This document shows positions 34,751-43,652 of a stretch of 64,000 bases of DNA, piece by piece (within the stretch, counting starts at the first letter, position 1; every line of letters starts with the position of its first letter). The position numbers and the translations under genes are program-made. This stretch comes from Sphingomonas pseudosanguinis (GTDB lineage Bacteria > Pseudomonadota > Alphaproteobacteria > Sphingomonadales > Sphingomonadaceae). The notes below the pieces were generated by a model. It was given only the letters and a program-made list of their open reading frames with translations, was not told where the DNA came from and ran no database searches. The stretch lies in the NCBI RefSeq assembly GCF_014196255.1, contig NZ_JACIDH010000017.1:1-64000 (forward strand). Reading direction: 5' to 3'.

Positions 34751-36939
34751 CGATCGCGCGGCGGCGCGGCGCGCGGGGCGTTGCGCGGATCGCGCGGGTC
34801 GCCACGCGGCGCTGAGCCCGCCCCGCGCCCGGTGACGCGGTCGATCCACGCCTGATCCAGCCGCTGCTGCTGCTGGGGCGGCGGGGCCGCGCCATCGGGG
34901 GCGTCCGGCGCATCGGGCTGCTGCGGCTGCTGGATCGGGACCGGTGCGCCGGGTTCGCGACGCATCGGAATTTCCACCGCCTCGCTGCCGTCCGGTGCGG
35001 CACCGGCGGTCGGCGGGGGTAGCGGATTGCCATCGGCATCGACGCCGGTCACGCCGTCATCGGGCTGACCGAAATAACTCTCCTCATCGGGCTCCAGCTG
35101 CCATTCGGGCAGCGTGACCTGCGTCTCGAACTGTTCGATCGGCCGGTTGGCGACCGCGACCTTCATATAATCGGCCCACGCCTTGGCGGGGGCGGTGCCG
35201 CCGTGCAGCCCGGCGACCGGCCGGCTATTGTCGCGGCCCATCCAGACACCGGTCGTGATCCCGCTGGAGAAGCCCAGGAACCAGCCGTCCTTGGAGCTGC
35301 TGGTCGTGCCCGTCTTGCCCGCGACCGGCCGGCCGATCTGCGCGGCGCGGCCGGTGCCGGTGTTGACGGCGGTCTGCAACAGGTCGGTCATCTGCGCCGC
35401 GACATAGGGCGCGACCAGCACATGGCTGCGATCCACCTCATGCGTGTAGATCGTCTCGCCATTCGCCATCACCTTGGTGATGGCATAGGGGGTGACCTTC
35501 ACCCCCTTGTTCGCGACGCTGGCGAAGGCGCTGGTCATGTCGATCACGCGCACCTCGGACGTGCCGAGCACCATCGAGGGGTGGGTGTTGACCGGCGTGG
35601 TGATGCCGAAACGGCGCGCCATGTCGGCGACCGTCTGGAAACCCACTTCCTGGCCCAGCTTGGCGGCCACGGTGTTCAGCGAATAGGCGAAGGCGGTGCG
35701 CAGCGTCACGCTGCCCGAATTGCGGCGCGAATCGTTGCGCGGGGACCAGCCGTCGATGGTGACGGGCTCGTCCACCACCCGGTCCTCGGGCTTGTGCCCC
35801 GCCTCCAGTGCGGCGAGATAGACGAACAGCTTGAACGCCGACCCCGGCTGGCGCACCGCCGTGACCGCGCGGTTGTAGTTGGTGGCGACATAGTCCTTGC
35901 CCCCCACCATCGCACGCACCGCGCCGTCGCGGTCCAGGCTGACCAGCGCGCCCTGCGTACCCTCGGGCGCGTCGGCGCGGATCGCGGCATCGGCCGCGCG
36001 CTGCATGTTGAGGTCGAGCGTGGTCCACACGTCGAGCGGTGCGGTCTGCTCGTCGATCAGCGTGTCGAGCTGCGGCAGCGCCCAGTCGGTGAAATAGCGG
36101 ACCGAATTCTGCTTCGGCTCGGGCGCGAGTTTCAGCGCCTGCGGATCGGCCTGGGCGGCCTGGTCCGCGGTGATGAAGCCGTTGCGCTCCATCTGCCCGA
36201 TGACGACGCCGGCGCGGCCGACCGCGGCCTCGGCATCAGCGGTGGGCGAATAGTTGGACGGCGCCTTGACCAGCCCGGCGATCACCGCCGCCTCGGACAG
36301 ACTCAGATGATCGGCGCCATGGCCGAAGAATTTCCGGCTGGCGGCATCGATGCCGTACGCACCGCCGCCATAATAGACCTTGTTCAGATACAGCTCGAGG
36401 ATCTGGTCCTTGGAGAATTTCAGCTCCATCGCCAGCGCCAGGATCGCCTCGCGGAACTTGCGGCCGAACTTCTTCTGGTTGTTCAGGAAGATGGTGCGCG
36501 TGATCTGCTGGGTGATGGTCGAGCCGCCCTGTTTCCAGCGACCCTTTTCCAGCCGGACCTCGACCGATCGGGCGATGCCGATCGGGTCGACGCCGGGATG
36601 CTGGCGGAACCGGCGATCCTCGACCGCGATGGTGGCGTCGCGCATCACCCGGGGGATGCGGTCATAGGGCAGCCATTCGCCATAGCTCGGCCCGAGCGAG
36701 ACGATCACCGTGCCGTCGGCGGCATGGACGCGGATCATCTGGCCGTTGGGCGAGGATTTCAGTTCGTCGAAGCTGGGCAGTTGCGACTTGGCGACGAAGA
36801 CCGCGATGGCCAGCGCACCGATCGCGAGCACGGCCAGGCCGATCAGGACCTGCAGGGTTACGACGATCCGGCGCCGCCAGGGAGAGCGGGGCTTGGACGA
36901 ACGAGGCCGGGAAGACCGGGAAGACGGTGCGCGAGGCAT
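34726..36939 (-). CDS. mrcA: Penicillin-binding protein 1A (bifunctional transglycosylase/transpeptidase)
   Basis: 737 residues. A basic cytosolic tail and one membrane helix (about 24-50) lead to the GT51 domain: VEDRRFRQHPGVDP with catalytic Glu107, GGSTITQQITR and ELYLNKVYYGGGAYGID. The transpeptidase domain has SAFK (Ser367, Lys370), SLN (420-422) and KTG (542-544). It polymerises and cross-links peptidoglycan in the periplasm. The C-terminal 90 residues are Pro- and Gln-rich and low in complexity. At 737 residues it is shorter than E. coli PBP1A, lacking the large insertion domain. Confidence 0.95.
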   Translation of the reverse strand: MPRAPSSRSSRPRSSKPRSPWRRRIVVTLQVLIGLAVLAIGALAIAVFVAKSQLPSFDELKSSPNGQMIRVHAADGTVIVSLGPSYGEWLPYDRIPRVMRDATIAVEDRRFRQHPGVDPIGIARSVEVRLEKGRWKQGGSTITQQITRTIFLNNQKKFGRKFREAILALAMELKFSKDQILELYLNKVYYGGGAYGIDAASRKFFGHGADHLSLSEAAVIAGLVKAPSNYSPTADAEAAVGRAGVVIGQMERNGFITADQAAQADPQALKLAPEPKQNSVRYFTDWALPQLDTLIDEQTAPLDVWTTLDLNMQRAADAAIRADAPEGTQGALVSLDRDGAVRAMVGGKDYVATNYNRAVTAVRQPGSAFKLFVYLAALEAGHKPEDRVVDEPVTIDGWSPRNDSRRNSGSVTLRTAFAYSLNTVAAKLGQEVGFQTVADMARRFGITTPVNTHPSMVLGTSEVRVIDMTSAFASVANKGVKVTPYAITKVMANGETIYTHEVDRSHVLVAPYVAAQMTDLLQTAVNTGTGRAAQIGRPVAGKTGTTSSSKDGWFLGFSSGITTGVWMGRDNSRPVAGLHGGTAPAKAWADYMKVAVANRPIEQFETQVTLPEWQLEPDEESYFGQPDDGVTGVDADGNPLPPPTAGAAPDGSEAVEIPMRREPGAPVPIQQPQQPDAPDAPDGAAPPPQQQQRLDQAWIDRVTGRGAGSAPRGDPRDPRNAPRAAPPRDRQDDRPYQ

Positions 36940-37146
36940 GGGACGCCCCGCGAATTACAGGGCTTTGCCGGCGACGACAAGCGGTGCGGTCATCGCCCTG
37001 CGACGGGCCGCCTGTCGACGCAGGGAGCAAGAAAGCGCGGTCGGCCGCCGGATATGGTGCCAAAGTTGGTATTTTTTTACAGTTGATCGATTAAGAACGA
37101 CGGCGGGCCGTGTCGTGGGAGTTGGCGACCGGCGGAAAGGGCAGGG

Positions 37147-37737
37147 ATGGAGCAGGTCGAACAACAGGAGGACGCCTCGGTCGAACGGCGGTCCGGCAAA
37201 CGGCATTCGGCCGTCCTGTTGCTGGGCAAGCTGTGCGGCGACGTGCCGGGCGTCTGTCTGGTCCACAATATCTCGGCGACGGGTCTGATGGCGCGATTCG
37301 TCGAGGTGCCGTCGGTCGGCGATTCGCTGACCATCGAGGTGCGCGGTCTTCCGCCAGTGCGCGGCACCGTGCGCTGGGTGCGCGGCGCGAAGGCGGGCCT
37401 CGAATTCGATTCGCCCCAGCCCTATGAACAGATTTTCCTGCACGAGGACGAAGAGGGCACGATCCCGCGCGCCCCGCGCTTCCCCGTCTCGCTGACCGCC
37501 GATGTCAAGCTGGGCGACCGCAAGCTGACGGCGGAGCTGCTCGACATCTCGGCCGGCGGCGCCAAGCTGCGCGCGGACGGCGAGGTCGTGGTGGGCGGCG
37601 CCGGGCAGATCATCGTGCGGCCGATGGGCACCGCGATCTTCGGCACCATTTGCTGGGTGCGCGACGGACGATTCGGCTTTCGCTTCGTCTCGCCGCTGCC
37701 GATCGACACGCTGGCGGGAATCGTCACCCGCCGCTGA
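37147..37737 (+). CDS. Protein with two PilZ domains
   Basis: 196 residues made of two PilZ-like halves. The first has RRSGKRHSAVLLL and HNISATGLMARF; the second has RAPRFPVSLTADV and LDISAGGAKLRA. In the PilZ family RxxxR followed by D/NxSxxG binds cyclic di-GMP. The second half matches as RAPRF and DISAGG, while the first has RxxGKRH and NISATG. It is probably a c-di-GMP effector, relevant to the diguanylate cyclase at 24-25 kb. It is divergent from the PBP1A gene. Confidence 0.88.
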   Translation: MEQVEQQEDASVERRSGKRHSAVLLLGKLCGDVPGVCLVHNISATGLMARFVEVPSVGDSLTIEVRGLPPVRGTVRWVRGAKAGLEFDSPQPYEQIFLHEDEEGTIPRAPRFPVSLTADVKLGDRKLTAELLDISAGGAKLRADGEVVVGGAGQIIVRPMGTAIFGTICWVRDGRFGFRFVSPLPIDTLAGIVTRR

Positions 37738-37790
37738 TCGCGTTCCGCCGATCCTCCATTTTTCAGGACGGTTCGTATCGACGTTCAGCT

Positions 37791-37909
37791 CTTCCTCCCC
37801 TGCAAGGGGAGGGGGACCAGCGAAGCTGGTGGAGGGGTATCACCCCTCTCGATAGCGGGACACCCCTCCGTCAGGCCTTCAGCCTGTCACCTCCCCTTGC
37901 AGGGGAGGA
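37791..37909. repeat. GGGGAGG-family composite palindrome
   Basis: CTTCCTCCCCTGCAAGGGG at the left and CCCCTTGCAGGGGAGG at the right, with ACCAGCGAAGCTGGT in the left arm and CACCCCTCTCGATAGCGGG in the centre. It lies between the PilZ gene and the convergent tRNA. The remaining gap to the tRNA shows no gene. Confidence 0.85.
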
Positions 37910-38047
37910 AAGGGATGGAGATGTCTGGCTTGCCATATGGCTGGCGACACCGCTTCGCGTACGATCCGCCTGCGCTTGCGGGCAAGAACGGAGCAGGCTC
38001 GCGCCCATCACGATGTCTGAAAAAATCCGCTCGCCCGGAGCGGAGAT

Positions 38048-38134
38048 TGGTGCGGTCGAGAAGACTCGAACTTCCACGGCCTTTCGGCCACAACGACCTC
38101 AACGTTGCGCGTCTACCAATTCCGCCACGACCGC
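38048..38134 (-). tRNA. tRNA-Leu (anticodon GAG), CCA encoded
   Basis: On the minus strand a 7-bp acceptor stem GCGGTCG pairs with CGACCGC, followed by A and an encoded CCA. The D-arm contains AATTGGTAGACGC, typical of class II leucine tRNAs. The anticodon stem CAACG / CGTTG carries loop TTGAGGT with anticodon GAG. A long variable arm (GGCC-GAAA-GGCC) and a T-arm with GTTCGAGTC complete it. It reads CUC and CUU codons. Confidence 0.97.
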
Positions 38135-38268
38135 ACTCGATAGTCACCACCGGCAAGCCGGAGGGCTGGTAGGCGGGTGCCCCTAGCAAAGCGATACGGG
38201 CAGCGCAAGGGGGCTTTCATGGGATATGACGGGTTTCCCCGCACGACCGGCCCGACTAGGCAGGCGGC

Positions 38269-39663
38269 ATGACCGCGCCGCTTCCCCGCCGCCCTTCATC
38301 CCCACGCGCGGAAGTCTTCCGCCTGCTGGGGCTGGCCTGGCCGGTCGTGCTGACCAGCCTCAACTGGACGATCCTGCACGTCACCGATGTGATCGTGGTC
38401 GGCATGGTCGGCGAGCATGAGGTGGCGGCACTCTCGGCCAGCCGGTCGCTGACCTATATCGCGATCGTCACAGGGCTGGCCTGGCTGTCGGGCGTGCTGG
38501 TGCGGGCGTCGCGCGCCGACGGGGCGGGCGACCTGCCCGCGACGGGGCAGGCGCTGCGCGACGGCATGGTGCTGGGGCTGATCCTGGGCGTGGCGGCGAT
38601 GCTGATCCTGGGGCTGGGCGGGGCCGCCCTGTTGCGCGGGATCGGCGTCGCGCCCGCGCTGATCGCACCCGGCGCGCGGGTCGTGGCGGTGATGGCGCTG
38701 GGCTATCCGTTCCAGATGGTACTGATCGCCGCCAGCTTCTTTCTGGAGGGGATCAGCCGCCCGCGCCGGGTGACGGCGGTCAATCTGTCGATCCTGCCGA
38801 TCAACGCGGTGCTCGCCTGGGCCCTGGCGGGCGGCGAGCTCGGCCTGCCAGCGCTGGGCGCGGTGGGTGCGGCGTTGGCGACCGTCATCGCCTCGGCACT
38901 GGGCGCGGTCGCGATGGTGGTCAGCGCGGTCACCCTGCCACGCGGCGCGGCGCGCGGCGTCCGCCGGCTGGACCGGGCCGCCTGGGTGCCGACGCTGAGT
39001 GGGGCATGGAGCCTGGCCAGGTTCGGCACGGTGCCGGCCATCGCCTCAGGGCTGGAACTGGCCGGCTTCGCCATCCTGATCGCGCTGTCGACGCGGCTGG
39101 GCGATGCCACCGCGCATGGCTTCCAGATCGTCTTCTCGGTCCATAACGTCACTTTCGCCCTGGCGCTCGGTCTGGGATCGGCGGCCGGCGTACGCGCGGG
39201 CAATGCGGTGGGCGAGGGCGTGGCCGTGCAGGCGGTGCCGCGCACCCTGCTGGCGGTCGGGCTGGCGGCGTTTGCGATGGGACTGTGCGGGCTGGCGCTA
39301 GTCCTGACGCCTGGACCCGTCGTCACCTTGTTCCCTGCGCTGCCCCAGGCGCATGCGGTGGCGATCGCCATGCTCGCCATCTGGGCGCCCTTCATCCTGT
39401 TCGACGGGATGCAGGTGGTGCTGGTCTATGCGCTGCGCTCGCTGGGGGATCAGGTGGCGGCGGGGATCAACAGCATCATCGCTTATTTCCTGGTAACCGG
39501 CGGCATCGGCTGGTGGCTGGTGGCGGCGGGCTGGGGCGCCGGCGCACTCGCCTGGGCCTCGGCGGCGGGGATGCTGGTGGCGGCGCTGCTGCATGGCGTG
39601 CGGTTCGCCATCGTCGCGCGGCGGCTGGGTTCGTCGCTTGGCCTTCGCCTTCGCTCAGGTTGA
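38269..39663 (+). CDS. MATE-family multidrug efflux transporter
   Basis: 464 residues with about twelve membrane helices in two homologous halves. The MATE start LAWPVVLTSLNWTILHVTDVIVVG is clear, and the second half shows GLELAGFAILIALSTRLGDATAHGFQI. It exports cationic compounds using a Na+ or H+ gradient. Its C-terminus is unusual: the last residues, GLRLRSG, and the TGA stop come from a unit of the CTTCGACTTCGCTCAGG repeat family. Confidence 0.92.
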   Translation: MTAPLPRRPSSPRAEVFRLLGLAWPVVLTSLNWTILHVTDVIVVGMVGEHEVAALSASRSLTYIAIVTGLAWLSGVLVRASRADGAGDLPATGQALRDGMVLGLILGVAAMLILGLGGAALLRGIGVAPALIAPGARVVAVMALGYPFQMVLIAASFFLEGISRPRRVTAVNLSILPINAVLAWALAGGELGLPALGAVGAALATVIASALGAVAMVVSAVTLPRGAARGVRRLDRAAWVPTLSGAWSLARFGTVPAIASGLELAGFAILIALSTRLGDATAHGFQIVFSVHNVTFALALGLGSAAGVRAGNAVGEGVAVQAVPRTLLAVGLAAFAMGLCGLALVLTPGPVVTLFPALPQAHAVAIAMLAIWAPFILFDGMQVVLVYALRSLGDQVAAGINSIIAYFLVTGGIGWWLVAAGWGAGALAWASAAGMLVAALLHGVRFAIVARRLGSSLGLRLRSG

Positions 39664-39667
39664 ACGG
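39638..39667. repeat. CTTCGACTTCGCTCAGG-family unit forming a CDS end
   Basis: A 30-bp unit with two mismatches (CTTCGCCTTCGCTCAGGTTG). It is translated as the final residues of the MATE transporter, and the C-to-T change within GGCTGAAC gives GGTTGA, which is the in-frame stop. Confidence 0.85.
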
Positions 39668-39696
39668 GGGGCGGTGAAAGGCCGCATCTCTTTTCT

Positions 39697-39722
39697 ATTT
39701 AGAACAGGATGACATGTGATGG
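39697..39722. repeat. AGGATGACATG 26-bp motif, copy 1
   Basis: ATTTAGAACAGGATGACATG followed by TGATGG. A near-identical string (GTTTAGAGAAGGATGACATG) lies at 55481. Both are intergenic and close to other repeats. Confidence 0.55.
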
Positions 39723-39726
39723 AGCC

Positions 39727-39748
39727 CCCCTCCCCTGAAGGGGAGGGA
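39727..39748. repeat. GGGGAGG-family palindrome (short copy)
   Basis: CCTCCCCTGAAGGGGAGG, a minimal unit between the MATE gene and the convergent zinc-ribbon gene. Confidence 0.8.
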
Positions 39749-39818
39749 CAGGTATGGTTTCAAGCCATTGTCATCATGATTTAGGCCGGGCGACGTCCAG
39801 CCCCTCGCCGCCAACGCC

Positions 39819-40559
39819 TCAGTTCGCGCTGATACCCTCGCCCGCGAAGCTCAGGTCCAAGCGCTTGGAGCTGGGCGGCACGTCGAGCTTGGCCGAATTG
39901 AAGTCCATCGACGCGCCGGGGCCGAGCGTCCGCTGCTGCGGCGCGATCGTCCAGGAGAAGACGACGCGGCCCTGCGCGTCCTTCAGCTCGGCGCGCAGGT
40001 CGGGCACGCGCTGCTGGCCCGAGGAGGGGTTGATGATCTGCCCCGAAATGGCGAACAGCTCCGACCCGTTTTCCAGCTCGCGCCGCTCGATCGGGTTGGA
40101 GCGCAGCTCCAGCGCCGATTCGGTCGACCCGAAGCCCAGCCAGCCGCCGATGCCCGGCATCCCCGTCCACAGGATCGCGGCCGTCGCGACCAGCATCAAC
40201 AGGCCGGCGGCGACCGCCCCGATCGTCCAGCGGCGCACCGGATTGCGCCGTGCGCGGAAGGGCGGGCGATGGGCGAAGGCGTCGAAGCCGGGATCGCCCG
40301 GCGACAGGATCGGCGGTGCGGGCGGCGGCACGAAGACCGGCGGCGGCGGGGGAGCGGGTTCGTCGACGACCGGTGGTTCGGCAGGCGGCGCGGCCGGTGC
40401 CTCGCGGGCCTCCTCGACCGGGGCCGGCGCGTCCGGATCGGCGGGCTCCTGAAACCAGCTGTGCCGGCAATGGGCGCAGCGCACGGTCCTTCCCTCGGGC
40501 CCGATCGCGCTGTCGGGCACCAGATAGCGGGTGCGGCACTCAGGGCATTCGAGGATCAT
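39819..40559 (-). CDS. MJ0042-type zinc-ribbon membrane protein
   Basis: About 246 residues. The N-terminus [20 protein letters not shown] with [13 protein letters not shown] is a two-CxxC zinc ribbon of the MJ0042 type. A Pro-rich linker (about 45-90) and one membrane helix (about 108-130) precede a periplasmic domain resembling DUF3426 ([29 protein letters not shown]). The function is unknown; such genes often sit beside ftsE in sphingomonads. It is divergent from ftsE, with about 140 bp between the starts. Confidence 0.82.
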   Translation of the reverse strand: MILECPECRTRYLVPDSAIGPEGRTVRCAHCRHSWFQEPADPDAPAPVEEAREAPAAPPAEPPVVDEPAPPPPPVFVPPPAPPILSPGDPGFDAFAHRPPFRARRNPVRRWTIGAVAAGLLMLVATAAILWTGMPGIGGWLGFGSTESALELRSNPIERRELENGSELFAISGQIINPSSGQQRVPDLRAELKDAQGRVVFSWTIAPQQRTLGPGASMDFNSAKLDVPPSSKRLDLSFAGEGISAN

Positions 40560-40701
40560 GCGGAACGGCACTTCAACGGACAGGGCGAGGCCATCCGGAT
40601 CAGGCCCCCATGATTTCCAGTAAGCACGCCGCCCCCGGGCGTGGCAAGCGTGAAGCGCGGAACTTGAAGCGCGCGGCGCGCCATGCCAAGGCCAGCAGGG
40701 C

Positions 40702-41427
40702 ATGGCGAACATCGTCCAGTTCGAGAATGTCGGTCTGCGATACGGCGCGGGCGAGGAAACGCTGTGCGACGTCAGTTTCACGCTGCGCTCCGGACAATTC
40801 TATTTCCTGACCGGGGCCAGCGGCGCGGGCAAGACCTCGCTGTTGCGGCTGCTCTATCTTGCCCAGCGGCCCAGCCGGGGCATCATCCGCCTGTTCGGCG
40901 AGGACGCCGTCATCCTGCCGCGCGACCGTCTGCCCGGCTTTCGGCGGCGGATCGGGGTGGTGTTCCAGGATTTCCGCCTGATCCCGCATCTGTCGGCCGC
41001 CGACAATATCGCGCTGCCGCTGCGGGTTGCGGGCATGGCCGAATCGGAGATCGCGCGCGCGGTGCGCGAGATGCTGGCCTGGATCGGCCTGACCGAGCGC
41101 GCCGGCGCGCGTCCCGCCACGCTGTCGGGCGGCGAGCAGCAGCGGGTGGCGATCGCGCGCGCGGTGATCGCGCGCCCCGAAATGCTGGTCGCCGACGAGC
41201 CGACCGGTAACGTCGACCCCGTCATGGCCGAGCGACTGCTCCACCTGTTCCATTCGCTCCACCGGCTGGGCACCACGGTCGTCATGGCGACGCACGACTG
41301 GCATCTGATCGACCGGGTGCCGGGTGGCCACCGGCTGCATCTCGATCGCGGGCGGCTGGTCGATCCCGAACCGGTGCCGCCCATGCCGGAGCCGCCGCCC
41401 TCGACGCTGGTGCGGAGCGGCCTGTGA
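40702..41427 (+). CDS. ftsE: Cell-division ATP-binding protein FtsE
   Basis: 241 residues, ABC ATPase. Walker A is [11 protein letters not shown], the signature is [14 protein letters not shown], and Walker B is MLVADEPT, followed by the H-loop in VVMATHDW. With FtsX it forms the complex that activates peptidoglycan hydrolases at the division site. It overlaps ftsX by 4 bp. The C-terminus is extended by a Pro-rich tail ([10 protein letters not shown]). Confidence 0.95.
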   Translation: MANIVQFENVGLRYGAGEETLCDVSFTLRSGQFYFLTGASGAGKTSLLRLLYLAQRPSRGIIRLFGEDAVILPRDRLPGFRRRIGVVFQDFRLIPHLSAADNIALPLRVAGMAESEIARAVREMLAWIGLTERAGARPATLSGGEQQRVAIARAVIARPEMLVADEPTGNVDPVMAERLLHLFHSLHRLGTTVVMATHDWHLIDRVPGGHRLHLDRGRLVDPEPVPPMPEPPPSTLVRSGL

Positions 41428-42323
41428 CGCGCGGAAGCAAGCGGAAGGGGGGCGGGGCGGAGGCGCGGGCGCTCGACGATGTCGGCGGCGCGCACGTCAT
41501 GAGCTGGGTCATCGCGATCATGCTGTTCCTGACGCTGCTGACCGCCGCCGCCGGGCTGGCGACCGCGCAGGCGGCGGGTGCGCTCGACCGGCAGATGGCG
41601 GGGCGGCTGACCGTGCAGATCGTCGAGGGCGAGGCACAGCGGCGCGATGCCGCCGCCACGCGCGTGCTGGCGGTGTTGCGCGGGCAGAGCGACGTCGCGC
41701 GCGCGACTCCGGTGCCGCAGGCCGATCTGGCGCGGATGCTCCAGCCCTGGCTGGGCAACGATGCCGCCGCCGCCGAACTGCCCGTGCCGGCGTTGATCGA
41801 TGTCGATCTCGACAGCGATGGCGGGGACGCGGTGCGGCGGGTCACGGCGGCGGTTACGCAGGCCAGCGCGGCGGCGCGGGTCGATTCGCATGCCACCTGG
41901 CTGGGGCCGGTTGGGCGGCTGCTCGACACCGCCGCATGGCTGGCCGGCGGCATCATCCTGCTGATGCTGGGGGCGACGGCGGCGGTGGTGATGCTGGCGG
42001 CGCGCGCCGGGCTGGAAGCACATCGCGGCACGATCGAGGTCATCCATATGCTGGGCGCGACCGATCGCCAGGTCGCCCGGCTGTTCCAGCGGCGCATCGC
42101 ACTCGACGCCGGGATCGGCGCGGGCGTGGGTAGCGTGATGGCGGCGGTCGCGATCTGGATCGTCGCGCGACAGGTGGGGGCGCTGGAATCGCAATTGCTC
42201 GGCGGCCTGACGCTGGGCGCGCGCGATCTGGCGATGCTGGTCGCGTTGCCGCTGGGGTTCGTCGCGCTGGCGGTGCTGGCGGCGCGCCTCGCAGTGCTGG
42301 CGCAGATGCGGCGGATGCTCTGA
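41424..42323 (+). CDS. ftsX: Cell-division protein FtsX
   Basis: 299 residues with four membrane helices and a large periplasmic loop (about 50-165) after the first helix. The last three helices contain the IEVIHMLGATDRQVARLFQRRIALD motif region of FtsX. It is the membrane half of FtsEX, regulating septal wall hydrolysis. The GTG start lies in the ftsE overlap, and its stop overlaps the next ATG (TGATG). Confidence 0.92.
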   Translation: MTRGSKRKGGGAEARALDDVGGAHVMSWVIAIMLFLTLLTAAAGLATAQAAGALDRQMAGRLTVQIVEGEAQRRDAAATRVLAVLRGQSDVARATPVPQADLARMLQPWLGNDAAAAELPVPALIDVDLDSDGGDAVRRVTAAVTQASAAARVDSHATWLGPVGRLLDTAAWLAGGIILLMLGATAAVVMLAARAGLEAHRGTIEVIHMLGATDRQVARLFQRRIALDAGIGAGVGSVMAAVAIWIVARQVGALESQLLGGLTLGARDLAMLVALPLGFVALAVLAARLAVLAQMRRML

Positions 42324-42856
42324 TGTTGCGGCTGATCGGTCTCGTCGCGCTCGGCTGGTGCCTGGGGTTCGCCGCCTTCATGCTCAGCCTGCCGCACCCG
42401 CTGGAGAACAACACCACCGATGCGATCGTGGTGCCGACCGGCGGGGCGGGGCGGATCGATCGCGGCATCGCGCTGCTCCAGGCGCATCAGGCCAAGCGCA
42501 TGCTGGTAACGGGGGTCGCGCCCGGCGTGCGGCCGATCGACCTGGCGCGCACCTATCGCACCGCGCCGTCGCTGTTTTCCTGCTGTATCGATCTGGGGCT
42601 GGAGGCGGTCGACACGCGGTCCAATGCCGAGGAGACGGCGCGCTGGGTGCGCGAGCATGGCTATCGCACGGTGCGGCTGGTCACCTCCGACTGGCATCTG
42701 CCGCGCGCGCGGATGGAGCTGGTCGCGGCACTCGGGCCGCAGGTGGTGGTGCTGGGCGACGGGGTACCGTCCGAGCCACGGCTGGGCACGCTGGTGAATG
42801 AATATAACAAGCTGATCCTGCGCAGGATCGCGCTTTGGACGGGGATTGGCGCGTGA
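42323..42856 (+). CDS. YdcF-family (DUF218) membrane protein
   Basis: 177 residues. One N-terminal membrane segment is followed by the DUF218 domain: DAIVVPTGGAGRIDRGIALLQ, RMLVTGVAPGV, and TSDWHLPRARMELVAAL. The family is implicated in envelope biogenesis and may bind nucleotides or handle lipid-linked intermediates, but its activity is unknown. It is coupled to ftsX at the front and plsC at the back by overlapping codons. Confidence 0.88.
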   Translation: MLRLIGLVALGWCLGFAAFMLSLPHPLENNTTDAIVVPTGGAGRIDRGIALLQAHQAKRMLVTGVAPGVRPIDLARTYRTAPSLFSCCIDLGLEAVDTRSNAEETARWVREHGYRTVRLVTSDWHLPRARMELVAALGPQVVVLGDGVPSEPRLGTLVNEYNKLILRRIALWTGIGA

Positions 42857-43548
42857 TTCTTCTTCGCAACATCGTGTTCGTCGCGATCTTCTATCCGGTG
42901 TCGGCGGTGATGGCGCTGCTGTCGCCGCTGATCGCGGTGGGGGGGCGACGGGCGGTGATCCACTGGGCGACGAGCTGGACGCGATTCCACCGCATTTGCA
43001 CGCGCTGGATTCTGGGCATCCGCGTGCGTATCGAGGGCACCCGGCCGACCACACCGGCGCTCTACCCCGCCAAGCATCAGGCGATGTTCGAGACGATGGA
43101 GCTGCAACGCATCCTGGGCGCGCCCGCCATGGTGCTGAAGCGCGAGCTGGCCAATATCCCGCTCTGGGGCTGGGCGGTACGCAAATATGGCGCGATCGTC
43201 GTCGACCGCTCGGCCTCGGCCAAGGCGATGCGCGGCATGATGCGGGATGCGCAGGTCGCGGTGAAGCAGGGGCGGGCGATCATGATCTTCCCCGAAGGCA
43301 CCCGGGTGAAGCCCGGTGAGACGCCGCCGCTCAAGCCCGGTTTCGCCGGGCTGTACCGGATGCTGAACCTGCCGGTGGTGCCGGTGGCGACCGATTCGGG
43401 GCTGGTCTGGCCGCGAAAGGGGCTGAAGCGGCCCGGGGTCGTGACGCTGCGCTTCGGCGAGGTGATCCCGCCGGGCCTGCCGCGCGCCGAGGCGGAGGCG
43501 AAGGTACATGCGGCGATGAATGCGCTCGAGAAACATCCTCCCCTGTAA
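42853..43548 (+). CDS. plsC: 1-acyl-sn-glycerol-3-phosphate acyltransferase-like protein
   Basis: About 231 residues. A hydrophobic N-terminal helix precedes the acyltransferase domain. The substrate-site motif FPEGTRVKPGE and the late VPVATDSGLVWPRKG are typical of PlsC, which makes phosphatidic acid at the inner membrane. The catalytic box reads KHQAMFE, that is HX4E instead of the usual HX4D. The GTG start overlaps the ydcF stop. The C-terminal PPL and the TAA stop come from the first bases of a palindromic repeat. Confidence 0.87.
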   Translation: MILLRNIVFVAIFYPVSAVMALLSPLIAVGGRRAVIHWATSWTRFHRICTRWILGIRVRIEGTRPTTPALYPAKHQAMFETMELQRILGAPAMVLKRELANIPLWGWAVRKYGAIVVDRSASAKAMRGMMRDAQVAVKQGRAIMIFPEGTRVKPGETPPLKPGFAGLYRMLNLPVVPVATDSGLVWPRKGLKRPGVVTLRFGEVIPPGLPRAEAEAKVHAAMNALEKHPPL

Positions 43549-43648
43549 GGGGAGGTGGCAGTCCGTAGGACTGACGGAGGGGTGTCACGGCCAGCGGGGA
43601 CACCCCTCCACCAGCTTCGCTGGTCCCCCTCCCCTTGCAGGGGAGGAC
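43536..43648. repeat. GGGGAGG-family composite palindrome, overlapping a CDS end
   Basis: The left unit CCTCCCCTGTAAGGGGAGG contains the TAA stop of the plsC-like gene. The right end is CCCCTTGCAGGGGAGG, and the interior has CCACCAGCTTCGCTGGT. It sits between convergent genes. Confidence 0.87.
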
Positions 43649-43652
43649 TATC

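Noticed and set aside
35203..37086. A 627-codon open frame antisense to the PBP1A gene
   Set aside because: Low-complexity basic composition and complete overlap with a gene that has all PBP motifs.
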